From VBDM01 sp964430565 (lineage in GTDB: Bacteria; Pseudomonadota; Gammaproteobacteria; Burkholderiales; SG8-39), in NCBI GenBank assembly GCA_964430565.1, contig CAYSFD010000047.1, forward strand, positions 1 through 64,000: a stretch of 64,000 bases of DNA, in the 5' to 3' direction. The position numbers were made by a program, and so were the translations under genes. Every line of letters starts with the position of its first letter. Position 1 is the stretch's first letter. The notes under the pieces are model-generated. The model ran no database searches, was not told the DNA's origin, and was given only the letters and a program-made list of their open reading frames with translations. Of the stretch, positions 8,787 through 17,266 are shown in pieces.

Positions 8787-8849
8787 TACCAATCGGCGGC
8801 TGAATCAGGGGAGCGCGAGGGATGCGTCCTCTCGTGTCGTCGGTGGCTT

Positions 8850-9575
8850 TCATTGCGGCTGCCCATCGGGAACGAATACGTATCCGAACCCCCACACGGT
8901 TTGTATATAGGTGGGGTGGGTGGGGTCTTTCTCCACCAGCTTGCGCAGGCGCGAGACCTGCACGTCGATCGAGCGGTCGAACACTTCGTATTCGCGGCCG
9001 CGCCCGAGTTCCATCAGCTTGTCGCGCGACAGGGGTGTCCTCGGGTGCGTGATCAGCACTTTGAGCAGGGCGAATTCGCCCGTCGTGAGCGAGGTCGACT
9101 CGCCCCCGCGCTCGAGGGTTCGCGTGGCGAGGTTGACGCTCATGTTTCCGAAACTGACCTTCTCCGGCTCGACCGCAGGCGCACCGGGAGGCAGGGGTGC
9201 GCTCCGGCGGCGCAGCACCGCCTTGATTCGCGCGACCAGCTCCCGCGGATTGAAAGGCTTGGGCAGATAGTCGTCCGCGCCCATCTCCAGGCCGACGATG
9301 CGGTCAACGTCTTCGCCCTTGGCGGTCAGCATGATGATGGGGACGGTGTTCTTCCCGCCCCGCAGGCGTCGGCAGATCGAAAGCCCGTCCTCGCCCGGGA
9401 GCATCAGGTCGAGCACCAGTAGGTCGACGCGCTCGCGCGCGAGCAGCTTGTCCATGCCCGCCGCATCCGAGACGGTATGGACCGAGAACCCCTGTTCCGT
9501 AAGGTAACGTTGCAGCAGATCGCGCAGCCGAAGGTCGTCGTCGACCACCAGAATTCTTGTCTTCGGATCGGTCAT
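8850..9575 (-). CDS. ompR: OmpR-like response regulator
   Basis: Two-domain DNA-binding response regulator, 241 residues from the ATG at 9575 (MTDPKTRILVVDDD). The receiver domain has the acidic pair at 12-13, phosphoacceptor Asp56 (LLVLDLMLPG) and Lys86 (MLTAKGED). The C-terminal winged helix of the OmpR/PhoB type covers about 140-237 and ends with the typical IQTVWGFGYVFVP. The open frame extends upstream to 9674 but the extension has no family similarity. Forms an operon with the EnvZ-like kinase; a small exported protein gene diverges from it 124 bases away and could be a target. Confidence 0.93.
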   Translation of the reverse strand: MTDPKTRILVVDDDLRLRDLLQRYLTEQGFSVHTVSDAAGMDKLLARERVDLLVLDLMLPGEDGLSICRRLRGGKNTVPIIMLTAKGEDVDRIVGLEMGADDYLPKPFNPRELVARIKAVLRRRSAPLPPGAPAVEPEKVSFGNMSVNLATRTLERGGESTSLTTGEFALLKVLITHPRTPLSRDKLMELGRGREYEVFDRSIDVQVSRLRKLVEKDPTHPTYIQTVWGFGYVFVPDGQPQ

Positions 9576-9699
9576 CGACGGTATCCTAACCCGACGAGTA
9601 GCGGCGTTGCAGTGCCGGCGTAACGGTACGTTGCCCCGGCGTCTGCAGAAACACGTTGTTACAATCGCCAGCACGGAGCTCGATCATCGACGAAGTAGA

Positions 9700-9990
9700 A
9701 TGTGCGCGAAGCGGAGCCGATTCGTGAAAAGTCTGAGTGCCGTGTTTGGCATGCTGATCCTGCTGACCTCGCCCCCGGCGACGGCCCAGCAGGGCGGCAA
9801 GCATTCGGGACCGGGCGGCCCGGAGCGCCAGATGGCGCCCAAGCAAGTGCCGGCGCGCGACGCAGAAGGGCAGCACCGCGACGCGCATCACGACAAGCGT
9901 ATGACGCCCGAACAGCGGCGGCAACTGCGGCGCGACGTCCACAATCACGGCCGCGATATCTACCGCGACCGGCCCGCTCCCAAGCCCTGA
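9700..9990 (+). CDS. Small exported basic, His-rich protein of unknown function
   Basis: 96 residues from ATG 9700. A signal peptide is visible (FVKSLSAVFGMLILLTSPPATAQ) followed by a short, charged mature region with many His, Arg, Gln and Pro residues and the segment RMTPEQRRQLRRDVHNHGRD. Similar small periplasmic proteins with an R-x-TPEERRQLRRD motif are common hypothetical proteins in betaproteobacteria as far as I recall. Divergent from ompR, which suggests control by that system, but this is inference from position only. A 5' extension of the frame to 9607 lacks a signal and is not favoured. Confidence 0.7.
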   Translation: MCAKRSRFVKSLSAVFGMLILLTSPPATAQQGGKHSGPGGPERQMAPKQVPARDAEGQHRDAHHDKRMTPEQRRQLRRDVHNHGRDIYRDRPAPKP

Positions 9991-10003
9991 ATCCCTGCGG
10001 AAT

Positions 10004-11059
10004 TCATAAGGCGTCGGCGATGGCCTTGCCGACGTCGCTGGTCGAGGCTTTGCCCCCGATATCGCGGGTGCGGGGGCCCTCGGTGAGCACGCGCTCGATC
10101 GCTCGCACGATGGCATCGGCTGCGTCCTTGTGCCCGAGATGCTCGAGCATCATCGCGCCGGACCAGATCTGTCCGATCGGGTTGGCGATGTTTTTGCCTG
10201 CGATGTCGGGCGCCGAGCCGTGCACCGGCTCGAACACCGAAGGGAACTTGCGCTCCGGGTTGATGTTGCCCGAGGGCGCGATCCCGATGGTGCCGGTGCA
10301 GGCGGGGCCGAGGTCCGAGAGGATGTCGCCGAAAAGGTTCGATCCGACGACGACGTCGAACCAGTCGGGATGCTGCACGAAATGGGCGGTGAGGATATCG
10401 ATGTGGTACTGGTCGGTCTTCACTTGGGGGTATTGCGACGCCATCGCGCGAACGCGCTCGTCCCAGTAGGGCATAGTGATCGAGATGCCGTTCGACTTGG
10501 TAGCCGAAGTGAGATGTTTCTTGGGGCGGCTCTTCGCCAGCTCGAAGGCGTACTTCAGGATGCGGTCGATGCCCTGGCGGGTAAACGTGCTCTGCTGCAC
10601 CACGGTTTCTCGATCGGTGCCTTCGAAAATTCGTCCGCCGATCGACGAGTACTCGCCCTCGGTGTTCTCGCGCACGACCCAGAAATCGATGTCGCCCTGC
10701 TTGCGGCCGGCGAGCGGTGACTGAATTCCCGGCATCAGCCGCACCGGGCGAAGGTTCACGTACAGGTCGAAGCCGCGGCGCATCGGAATGAGCAGTTCCC
10801 ATAGCGACACGTGATCGGGCACGCCGGGGAAGCCGCAGGCGCCGAAGAATACCGCGTCGTGGCTGCGGATCGTCGCGAGGCCGTCCTCGGGCATCATGCG
10901 GCCGTGCTTCAAGCGGTACTCGCAACTCCAGGGAAGCTCATCCCACTTGAACTCGATGCCGAACTTGCGGCCGGCGGCTTCGAGCGCGCGCAGTCCCTCG
11001 GGCACGACTTCCTTGCCGATGCCGTCGCCGGGGATGACGGCGATCTTGTAGCTTTTCAT
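10004..11059 (-). CDS. Tartrate/D-malate-type dehydrogenase (isocitrate dehydrogenase superfamily)
   Basis: NAD-dependent beta-decarboxylating hydroxyacid dehydrogenase, 351 residues from ATG 11059. The PGDGIG segment is near 10-15, the substrate arginines lie in YVNLRPVRLMPG, followed by VVRENTEGEYSS, and the metal-binding aspartates in GSNLFGDILSDLG near 228-238; EPVHGSAPDIAGK marks the coenzyme site. This pattern matches tartrate dehydrogenase/D-malate dehydrogenase (TtuC, DmlA) better than LeuB or Icd. It follows the DUF849 gene by 13 bases, in an operon that begins with a Bug receptor, suggesting catabolism of an imported hydroxy- or keto-acid. Exact substrate is uncertain. Confidence 0.88.
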   Translation of the reverse strand: MKSYKIAVIPGDGIGKEVVPEGLRALEAAGRKFGIEFKWDELPWSCEYRLKHGRMMPEDGLATIRSHDAVFFGACGFPGVPDHVSLWELLIPMRRGFDLYVNLRPVRLMPGIQSPLAGRKQGDIDFWVVRENTEGEYSSIGGRIFEGTDRETVVQQSTFTRQGIDRILKYAFELAKSRPKKHLTSATKSNGISITMPYWDERVRAMASQYPQVKTDQYHIDILTAHFVQHPDWFDVVVGSNLFGDILSDLGPACTGTIGIAPSGNINPERKFPSVFEPVHGSAPDIAGKNIANPIGQIWSGAMMLEHLGHKDAADAIVRAIERVLTEGPRTRDIGGKASTSDVGKAIADAL

Positions 11060-11072
11060 CAATCTTCCACCT

Positions 11073-12008
11073 TTAGAATGCGACGTTTCGTCCGCCCTTG
11101 AGCTTCAGCATCTCGCGCGCCTCGTCGGGCGTGGCGATCTGCAGCCCGAGTTCTTCCAGGATGCGGCGGATCTTCCCGACTTGCTCTGCGTTCGACTTGG
11201 CAAGGGTGCCGCGGCCCAGCCACAGACTGTCCTCCAAGCCGACGCGGACGTTGCCGCCCATGACCGCCGACATCGCTGCGATGAACATCTGGTTGCGTCC
11301 CGCGCCCAGCACCGACCAGTGGTAGGCATCGCCGAACAGGCGGTCGGCGGTGCGCTTCATGTGCAGCACGTCCTCCGGATGCGGGCCTATGCCGCCGCGG
11401 ATGCCGAACACCGACTGGATGAACAGCGGCGGCTTGACGAGCTTCCGGTCGAGGAAATGCGCCGCTGTATACAGGTGCCCGATGTCGTAGCACTCGATCT
11501 CGAAGCGGGTGTCGTTGCCGCTGCACGATTGGAGGATGTAGGCAATGTCCCGAAACGTGTTCTTGAAAATGCGCTCGTCGGTGCCGGCGAGATAGGGCTG
11601 CTCCCAATCGTGCTTCCAGTCCTTGTAGCGCCCTACCATCTCGTACAGGCCGAAGTTCATCGAGCCCATGTTGAGCGAGGCGACCTCGGGCTTGAGCTTT
11701 AGCGCCGGCTGCAGCCGTTCCTCGATGCTCATGGTCGGCGCGCCGCCGGTGGTGAGATTGATCACGACGTCCGAAGCCGCTTTGATCCTCGGCAGGAACT
11801 GCATGAACATCTTCGGGTCCTGCGTGGGGCGGCCGTCGGCGGGCTCGCGCGCGTGCAGATGGACGATGGCGGCCCCGGCCCGCGCCGCGCCGATCGCGCC
11901 TTCGGCGATCTCCTCCGGTGTTATTGGCAGATGCGGCGACATCGTTGGCGTGTGGATCGAGCCGGTGACGGCGCAGGTGATGATGACTTTGCCTTGAGCA
12001 GCGGCCAT
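11073..12008 (-). CDS. Beta-keto acid cleavage enzyme (BKACE, DUF849)
   Basis: 311 residues. Family enzymes condense acetyl-CoA with a beta-keto acid and cleave it to acetoacetate plus a new acyl-CoA, using a divalent metal. The HLHAREPADG motif (around 49-58) carries the metal-binding His pair, the N-terminus VIITCAVTGSIHTPTMSPHLP is typical, and the C-terminal part contains GGNVRVGLEDSL, which is near-invariant in the family. Starts at ATG 12008, 33 bases downstream of a hairpin repeat. Together with the downstream dehydrogenase and the upstream Bug receptor it forms a three-gene catabolic set. Which keto acid is cleaved cannot be read from the sequence. Confidence 0.9.
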   Translation of the reverse strand: MAAAQGKVIITCAVTGSIHTPTMSPHLPITPEEIAEGAIGAARAGAAIVHLHAREPADGRPTQDPKMFMQFLPRIKAASDVVINLTTGGAPTMSIEERLQPALKLKPEVASLNMGSMNFGLYEMVGRYKDWKHDWEQPYLAGTDERIFKNTFRDIAYILQSCSGNDTRFEIECYDIGHLYTAAHFLDRKLVKPPLFIQSVFGIRGGIGPHPEDVLHMKRTADRLFGDAYHWSVLGAGRNQMFIAAMSAVMGGNVRVGLEDSLWLGRGTLAKSNAEQVGKIRRILEELGLQIATPDEAREMLKLKGGRNVAF

Positions 12009-12040
12009 TTTAGGTTGTGTCAGCGGACTCGGTTGCGATT

Positions 12041-12117
12041 GTCATCCTGAGCGTAGCGAAGGATCTGTTTCTCCATGTTGGAACAGCAGATTCTTCGGGC
12101 TGCGCCCTCAGAATGAC
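12041..12117. repeat. Inverted-repeat copy of the dispersed element
   Basis: The left arm starts GTCATCCTGAGCGTAGCGAA (12041) and continues GGATCTGTT; the right arm ends TGCGCCCTCAGAATGAC (12117) after AGCAGATTCTTCGGGC. The arms are imperfect inverse copies and would fold into a long hairpin with a loop around 12070-12081. It sits between the Bug receptor stop (12140) and the DUF849 start (12008) on the minus strand, i.e. inside the presumed operon. Confidence 0.85.
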
Positions 12118-12139
12118 ACGTTGTTTTGATCGATCTTCG

Positions 12140-13111
12140 TTACTTCTTATCTTCGACTCGACCAACCCGCTTCACGGCCTCGGCAAGTATCCTGGCGTCG
12201 TTGTCCCAGAATTTCTGAAACTCGGGCGCGTCGAGATAGTTGATCGGGGTCTCGATCTTTGCCATGGCGTTCTTAAAATCAGGGTCCTGGACCGTCAGGC
12301 GCGCGGCGTTCCTCAGCGTCTGAAGAGCCGGCGCGGGGGTTCCAGCGGGCGCGAACAGGCCCGCCCAGATGTAGAACTCGGCGTTGTAGCCGAGCTCCTT
12401 GAAGGTCGGCACGTCCGGCAGCGAGGCGAGGCGCTTGTCGCCCCAACTCGCAAGCGCGCGCAGCTTGCCGCCCTTGATCTGCCCGATCACCGCCGACGGC
12501 CCGGAGGCGAGCGCCTCGACCTGGCCGCCGAGGATCGCGGTCACGGCGGGTCCGCCGCCTTGGTAGGGAATGTGGAAAAGTTTGATCCCGGCCGATGCCG
12601 CGAAGATTTCCATCGCCATGTGCAGCGTGCCGTAGATGCCCGAGGAGCTGTAGTTGATCTTGGCGGGCCTATTTCTCGCGTCCTCGACGAAGTCCTTCAC
12701 CGTTTTCCAAGGCGCTTCTGCGCGAACCACCAGCACCGTCGGATCGGCGGAGATCAGCGCGATCGGCACGAGCTGGCTCATCTCGTACGCCGGCTTGCGG
12801 TCGAACAGCCGGTCGGCCGGAGGGATGATCGAAATCGAGGAGAGCGCCATCAGGATGGTGTAGCCGTCGGGCTTGGAGTTCGCCGCAGCCGCCATGCCCA
12901 CGGCGCCGCCCGCGCCCGCCTTGTTCTCTACGATGATGCGCTGCTTGAGATACTTCTCCATGACGAGAGCCGTCGGCCGTCCGGTGAGATCGGCCACGCC
13001 GCCGGGCGGAAACGGCACGACCATGGTGACGGGACGGGATGGGTAGGCGTCCTGCGCGAAAGCTGGGGTCGCAAGCAGCCCCAACGAAAGTAGAATCGGC
13101 ATGCCACGCAT
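12140..13111 (-). CDS. Bug/TctC family tripartite tricarboxylate receptor
   Basis: Periplasmic binding protein, 323 residues. Signal peptide MRGMPILLSLGLLATPAFAQ, then the canonical mature start DAYPSRPVTMVVPFPPGG, NKAGAGGAVGMAAAANSKPDGYT, YSSSGIYGTLHMAMEIF, and the DVPTFKELGYNAEFY segment. A good AGGAGG lies 4 bases before the ATG. First gene of a leftward set with DUF849 and tartrate/malate-type dehydrogenase genes, from which it is separated by a hairpin repeat. Probably delivers a carboxylic acid to a TctAB permease encoded elsewhere, or acts as a sensor; no membrane partner is in the window. Confidence 0.92.
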   Translation of the reverse strand: MRGMPILLSLGLLATPAFAQDAYPSRPVTMVVPFPPGGVADLTGRPTALVMEKYLKQRIIVENKAGAGGAVGMAAAANSKPDGYTILMALSSISIIPPADRLFDRKPAYEMSQLVPIALISADPTVLVVRAEAPWKTVKDFVEDARNRPAKINYSSSGIYGTLHMAMEIFAASAGIKLFHIPYQGGGPAVTAILGGQVEALASGPSAVIGQIKGGKLRALASWGDKRLASLPDVPTFKELGYNAEFYIWAGLFAPAGTPAPALQTLRNAARLTVQDPDFKNAMAKIETPINYLDAPEFQKFWDNDARILAEAVKRVGRVEDKK

Positions 13112-13232
13112 GGTTCCTCCTTGGAGCGACGGATGTTCGATCGAAGGGCGGAATCATCGTTGCAGACGCAGCCTCTCGTCAAGGGCGCCTCCGAAATTGG
13201 CGATCCGCTAAAATTCCGAAAGCGTTCCGCCC

Positions 13233-13931
13233 ATGAATCTCCTTGCAATCGATACCTCGGCCGATTTCTGCTCGGTGGCGGCGTGCCGCGGCGAGGCGCT
13301 GGTTTCCCGTCACGAGCCGGCCGGACAGCGCCAGGCGGAGATGATCCTGGACATGGTAGGCGCGGTCCTCATCGATGCGGGGCTCGATCTGGCTCGGATC
13401 GACGGCATCGCCTTCGGCGCGGGGCCGGGTTCATTTACGGGCCTGCGCATTGCGGCGGGGGTCACGCAGGGACTTGCACTCGCGCGCGGCGTCGGTGTGG
13501 TCGGTATTTGCAGCTTGCTCGCTATTGCGGAACAAGCGGCCGAGGAAGCGTCCGGTGAAACCGCAGATGCGCGAATCATTTCCTGCCTCGATGCGCATAG
13601 GGGCGAGGTGTATCATGCCGCGTACCGAAGGGCCGGCGCCCGCTGGGAAGAAGTGTCCGCCCCGGGCCTGTACAAGCCCGAAACCGTACCCGTAGTGTCC
13701 GGTAGCGAGTGGATGGGCTGCGGCGACGGGTTCGCCGCATACCGTGAAGGCCTTGCGGTTCGGCTCGGAGGATGCGTTTCGGAGATTCGTCCCGAGAGCG
13801 GCCCGACGGCGCGAGCTGTGCTCAAACTCGCGATGCCGCGTTTCGCGGCAGGCGAGTCCATGGACGCAGCCGCGGCGTTGCCGGTGTATCTGCGCGACAA
13901 AGTCGCGCTCAAGACGAGCGAACGAAAATGA
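13233..13931 (+). CDS. tsaB: tRNA threonylcarbamoyladenosine biosynthesis protein TsaB
   Basis: Partner of TsaD in making the t6A modification at position 37 of ANN-decoding tRNAs. 232 residues with the ASKHA-fold start MNLLAIDTSADFCSVA and the family motif GAGPGSFTGLRIAAGVTQGLA near 68-88. Starts at ATG 13233; upstream lies only a weak TAAAAT box (13209-13214). The stop codon overlaps the rimI start by 4 bases. tsaB-rimI pairing is common in proteobacteria. Confidence 0.95.
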   Translation: MNLLAIDTSADFCSVAACRGEALVSRHEPAGQRQAEMILDMVGAVLIDAGLDLARIDGIAFGAGPGSFTGLRIAAGVTQGLALARGVGVVGICSLLAIAEQAAEEASGETADARIISCLDAHRGEVYHAAYRRAGARWEEVSAPGLYKPETVPVVSGSEWMGCGDGFAAYREGLAVRLGGCVSEIRPESGPTARAVLKLAMPRFAAGESMDAAAALPVYLRDKVALKTSERK

Positions 13932-14389
13932 GCGCGGTATTGCGACCCGCACCGAGCTTCGAGTCGATGACCGAGGCCGATCTGTGCCCGGTGCTCGAGA
14001 TCGAAGAGAGCATCTATGCTTTTCCCTGGACGCCGGGAAACTTCCACGACTCGCTCCGCGCCGGCTACAGTTGCTGGGTGTACCGTGACGGCAACGAGCT
14101 GATCGGATACGCGGTGCTGATGCTCGCCGCGGGCGAAGCCCATCTTCTGAACTTGAGCGTCGCCGCCCATGCGCAAAGCCGCGGGCACGGACGCACCCTG
14201 CTCGACAACGTGGCCGGGGTCGCGCGCAGGCACGGCGCAAAGGTCCTGTTTCTCGAAGTGCGCCCCTCGAACGAGGTGGGTCAGCGCCTTTACGCCGGAT
14301 ACGGCTTCAAGCAGGTCGGCGTGCGGCGCAGTTACTACCCGGCCCGGCAGGGTCGCGAGGACGCGCTGGTGCTTTCGCTGAGCTTGTGA
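13928..14389 (+). CDS. rimI: Ribosomal protein S18-alanine N-acetyltransferase RimI
   Basis: GNAT-family acetyltransferase acting on the N-terminal alanine of ribosomal protein S18. 153 residues from ATG 13928 (MSAVLRPAPSFESMTEAD). The fold markers are visible: LLNLSVAAHAQSRGHGRTLL (acetyl-CoA P-loop RGHGRTL) and VRPSNEVGQRLYAGYGFKQVGVRRSYY near the C-terminus, typical of RimI. The ATGA overlap with tsaB and GTGA overlap with the next gene fix both ends. A longer upstream open frame in the same phase is tsaB antisense-frame noise. Confidence 0.94.
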   Translation: MSAVLRPAPSFESMTEADLCPVLEIEESIYAFPWTPGNFHDSLRAGYSCWVYRDGNELIGYAVLMLAAGEAHLLNLSVAAHAQSRGHGRTLLDNVAGVARRHGAKVLFLEVRPSNEVGQRLYAGYGFKQVGVRRSYYPARQGREDALVLSLSL

Positions 14390-15192
14390 GCGAGCAGCGC
14401 GAACGTTACCTGGAGGAGATGGGGCTCGCGCCCATCTGGAAGCTGCGCGAAAAAAAAGTCCACGGATCGGGGAGCGGAGTTTCGCCGGATATCGTCGCGC
14501 CCAGAGCCGAAGCCAGGGCGCCCGCCGCAGCGAAGCCTGCGGCGCCAACTCGCAAATCGCAGAGCGTAGCTCCGGCGCCGGGGCTCGCGGGGACCGCCAA
14601 GCTCGATCTCGCCGATGACCGCGCCGCGCGCATCCTGCGCATGGATTGGCCGGAGCTGAAGGCGGCGGTCAGCGGCTGCGAGGCCTGCGGCCTGCGGAAA
14701 ACGTGCACGCAAACGGTATTCGGCGTGGGCGACGAAAAAGCCGACTGGCTGCTGGTGGGCGAGGCGCCTGGCGCTGAAGAAGACGCACGCGGCGAACCTT
14801 TCGTGGGGCAGGCCGGGCGACTGCTCGACAACATGCTCGCCGCGATCGGCCTTGCGCGCGGCACGAACGTATACATCTGCAATGTGCTCAAGTGCCGGCC
14901 TCCGGGCAACCGCAACCCCGAGCCCTCCGAGGTCGGCCAATGCGCGCCGCACCTGCTCAGGCAGCTCGAACTGATCAAGCCGAAACTGATTCTCGCGATG
15001 GGGCGCTTCGCCGTGCAGGCGCTGCTCAATACCGGGGCGAGCATCGCAAGCCTGCGCGGCCGGCTGCACCGCTATCAGGGCGTGCCGCTGGTCGTCACCT
15101 ATCACCCGGCCTATCTGCTGCGCAACCTTCCCGACAAGGCCAAGGCCTGGGAAGACCTGTGCTTCGCTCGGCGCTCGATCGCCGCCTTGTAA
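14386..15192 (+). CDS. Uracil-DNA glycosylase, family 4/5 iron-sulfur type
   Basis: Removes uracil from DNA; 268 residues. After a low-complexity Ala/Pro-rich linker (about 30-75) comes the catalytic domain with CEACGLRKTC, motif 1 GEAPGAEEDARGEPFVGQAG, the KCRPPGNRNP segment, QCAPHL and the C-terminal HPAYLLRN motif. The CxxC pair plus the Cys in KCRPP and QCAP supply four ligands for a [4Fe-4S] cluster, as in UDGa-type enzymes. GTG start overlaps the rimI stop (GTGA). The N-terminal 80 residues are longer than in thermophile homologues but common in betaproteobacteria. Confidence 0.92.
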   Translation: MSEQRERYLEEMGLAPIWKLREKKVHGSGSGVSPDIVAPRAEARAPAAAKPAAPTRKSQSVAPAPGLAGTAKLDLADDRAARILRMDWPELKAAVSGCEACGLRKTCTQTVFGVGDEKADWLLVGEAPGAEEDARGEPFVGQAGRLLDNMLAAIGLARGTNVYICNVLKCRPPGNRNPEPSEVGQCAPHLLRQLELIKPKLILAMGRFAVQALLNTGASIASLRGRLHRYQGVPLVVTYHPAYLLRNLPDKAKAWEDLCFARRSIAAL

Positions 15193-15237
15193 TCCCACAC
15201 CACGTCCCCAATTTACGGGTACTTTCAGGAGGAATCC

Positions 15238-15849
15238 ATGCGCAAACTACTTGCAGCGGTCATCGTCCTCTTCACCGCCGGGTTGACGGGCTGCGGCTAC
15301 AACGACATTCAGCGAAACGACGAGCAGGTCAAGTCGGCTTGGTCCGAGGTGCTGAACCAATACCAGCGGCGGGCCGATCTGGTGCCGAACCTCGTCAACA
15401 CGGTCAAGGGCTTCGCAGCCCAAGAGCAGCAAATACTGATTCAGGTCACCGAAGCGCGTTCCCGGGTCGGCAGCATCCAGGCGACGCCCGAGCTGCTCAA
15501 CGATCCCGCGGCGTTCAGCCGCTTCCAGCAGGCGCAGGCGGGAATGACCAGCGCCCTCTCCAGGCTCTTGCTCGTGGCCGAGAATTATCCGCAGCTCAAG
15601 TCCGACGCGAACTTCCGCGACCTCCAGGCGCAACTCGAGGGCACGGAGAACCGCATCGCCGTGGCGCGCAACCGCTACATCAAGTCGGTGCAGGAATACA
15701 ACGTGCTCATCCGCCAGTTTCCGGTCAACCTGACCGCGATGCTGTTCAGCTACCAGGTCAAGCCGAACTTCGCCGTCGAGGATGAAAAGGCCATCGCCAA
15801 GCCGCCGGCGGTCGATTTCAGCAAGCCGGCCGCCCCGGCGAAGCAGTAG
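15238..15849 (+). CDS. lemA: LemA family lipoprotein
   Basis: 203 residues. The N-terminus is a lipoprotein signal (LFTAGLTGCGY, with Cys near position 19), followed by the LemA helical bundle: VKSAWSEVLNQYQRRADLVP and NLVNTVKGFA, then ENYPQLKSDANFRDLQAQLEGTENRI, which are the family hallmarks. Function in cells is not established. A GGAGG lies just before the ATG (15229-15233). It heads a three-gene unit with two TPM-domain genes; this lemA plus TPM pairing is very widespread, implying a shared envelope role. Confidence 0.93.
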   Translation: MRKLLAAVIVLFTAGLTGCGYNDIQRNDEQVKSAWSEVLNQYQRRADLVPNLVNTVKGFAAQEQQILIQVTEARSRVGSIQATPELLNDPAAFSRFQQAQAGMTSALSRLLLVAENYPQLKSDANFRDLQAQLEGTENRIAVARNRYIKSVQEYNVLIRQFPVNLTAMLFSYQVKPNFAVEDEKAIAKPPAVDFSKPAAPAKQ

Positions 15850-15855
15850 GCCATC

Positions 15856-16734
15856 ATGTTCGGGCGCTGGCTGGGCCTCGTCGCCGCCGGCGCGGTTTTC
15901 CTGGTCGCGGGCGTCCCGCCCGCTTTCGGAGAGGTCGCGGTGCCGCCGCTCAAGGCGCGCGTCACCGATCTGAGCGGCACGCTCTCGGGAGCTCAGCAAC
16001 AGGATCTGGAGCGGCGACTTCTCGAGTTCGAGGGCAGAAAAGGCAGCCAGATCGCAGTGCTGATCCTGCCTTCCACCCAGCCCGAAACTATCGAGCAGTA
16101 CTCGATTCGCGTCGCCGAAGCCTGGAAAATCGGACGCGCGCGTGTGGACGACGGCGTGATCCTCGTCGTCGCCAAAGACGACCGGAGGCTACGCGTCGAG
16201 GTCGGGCGGGGCCTCGAAGGCGCGATTCCCGACGCGATTGCAAAACGGATTGTGAGCGACGTGATCACGCCGCATTTCAAGGCGAACGATTTCTACGGCG
16301 GCGTTTCGGCCGGTGCCGGGGCGCTCATCAAGCTGATCGAGGGCGAGCCGCTTCCTGCTCCCCCGGCTTCGGGAGGATTCAGTTCCGGCGTGGATTTCCA
16401 AACGATCTTCTGGCTGATCGTTGCGCTGGCCATCGTGCAACCTCTCCTCTTGCGGTTGTTCGGCCGCCTTACGGGGTCTCTCGCCGCCGGGGGAGTCGTC
16501 GGCGTGATCGTCTGGGTGTTCGCGGGAGTAGTCGTGTTCGCGGTGCTGGGAGCGATGATTGCCTTCCTGGTCTCGCTATTTATCGAGGGCGCCGGAAGCT
16601 CCCGCGGAAGGGGTTGGTCCAGCGGCTCGGGCGGTGGCTGGTCGAGCGGAGGTTGGTCCGGCGGCGGGGATTCCGGGGGCTTCAGCGGCGGCGGTGGGGA
16701 CTTCGGCGGCGGTGGAGCTTCGGGAAGCTGGTGA
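15856..16734 (+). CDS. TPM-domain membrane protein, YgcG type
   Basis: 292 residues. Signal peptide to about residue 26, then a TPM phosphatase-like domain (about 30-170: VTDLSGTLSGAQQQDLERRL, GSQIAVLILPSTQPE, VDDGVILVVAKDDRRLRVEVG), two hydrophobic segments (about 180-200 and 210-240) and a long Gly/Ser/Trp-rich tail typical of YgcG. Follows lemA by 6 bases. The extremely glycine-rich C-terminus suggests an unstructured, exposed tail. Role unknown; membrane-bound with the TPM domain probably periplasmic. Confidence 0.9.
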   Translation: MFGRWLGLVAAGAVFLVAGVPPAFGEVAVPPLKARVTDLSGTLSGAQQQDLERRLLEFEGRKGSQIAVLILPSTQPETIEQYSIRVAEAWKIGRARVDDGVILVVAKDDRRLRVEVGRGLEGAIPDAIAKRIVSDVITPHFKANDFYGGVSAGAGALIKLIEGEPLPAPPASGGFSSGVDFQTIFWLIVALAIVQPLLLRLFGRLTGSLAAGGVVGVIVWVFAGVVVFAVLGAMIAFLVSLFIEGAGSSRGRGWSSGSGGGWSSGGWSGGGDSGGFSGGGGDFGGGGASGSW

Positions 16735-16741
16735 TGACCTC

Positions 16742-17242
16742 ATGAACTTGAAACGCTTGTTTCGGCATCTGTTGAGCGACACCTGGGCGGTGAAGCGCGC
16801 ATTTCCTCCGGCTGCGATGCGCGCAATCGAAAAGGCGATCGGCGAAGAGGAACGCCGCCACGAGGGGGAACTGCGCTTTGCCGTTGAAGCATCGCTCCCG
16901 GTCGCGGAACTCCTCCGCGGTGCTCAGTCGCGCGAGCGCGCCATCAGTTGGTTTGGGCATCTGGGCGTGTGGGATACCGAGCAGAACTCAGGGGTCCTGA
17001 TCTACTTGCTGCTTGCCGACCACCGCGTCGAAATCGTCGCCGACCGCGGCATCCACGCCAAAGTCGGGACGGCTGCATGGGAGGCGATCTGCGGCGAGAT
17101 GCAGCAGGAGTTCGCCCGAGGACAGTTCGAGCGAGGCGTCGTGATCGGCGTGCGCGCGCTGAGCGACCTGCTCGCCGCGCACTACCCGGCAGGCGAGGGC
17201 GGGAATCCGAACGAGCTGCCGGACAAGCCGGTGGTGGTGTAA
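16742..17242 (+). CDS. Second TPM-domain protein, no signal peptide
   Basis: 166 residues from ATG 16742. It carries a TPM domain (about 25-140: AIEKAIGEEERRHEGELRFAVE, WDTEQNSGVLIYLLLADHRVEIVADRGIH, FERGVVIGVRALSDLLAAHYP) but lacks the signal peptide and tail of its upstream neighbour, so it may stay in the cytoplasm or be held at the membrane. It lies 7 bases after the YgcG-type gene. lemA-TPM-TPM is a common trio in betaproteobacteria. Open frame extends upstream through the Gly-rich tail of the previous gene, but that part has no similarity to the family. Confidence 0.87.
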   Translation: MNLKRLFRHLLSDTWAVKRAFPPAAMRAIEKAIGEEERRHEGELRFAVEASLPVAELLRGAQSRERAISWFGHLGVWDTEQNSGVLIYLLLADHRVEIVADRGIHAKVGTAAWEAICGEMQQEFARGQFERGVVIGVRALSDLLAAHYPAGEGGNPNELPDKPVVV

Positions 17243-17266
17243 GCGAGGATCGAGGACCTTGAATCC

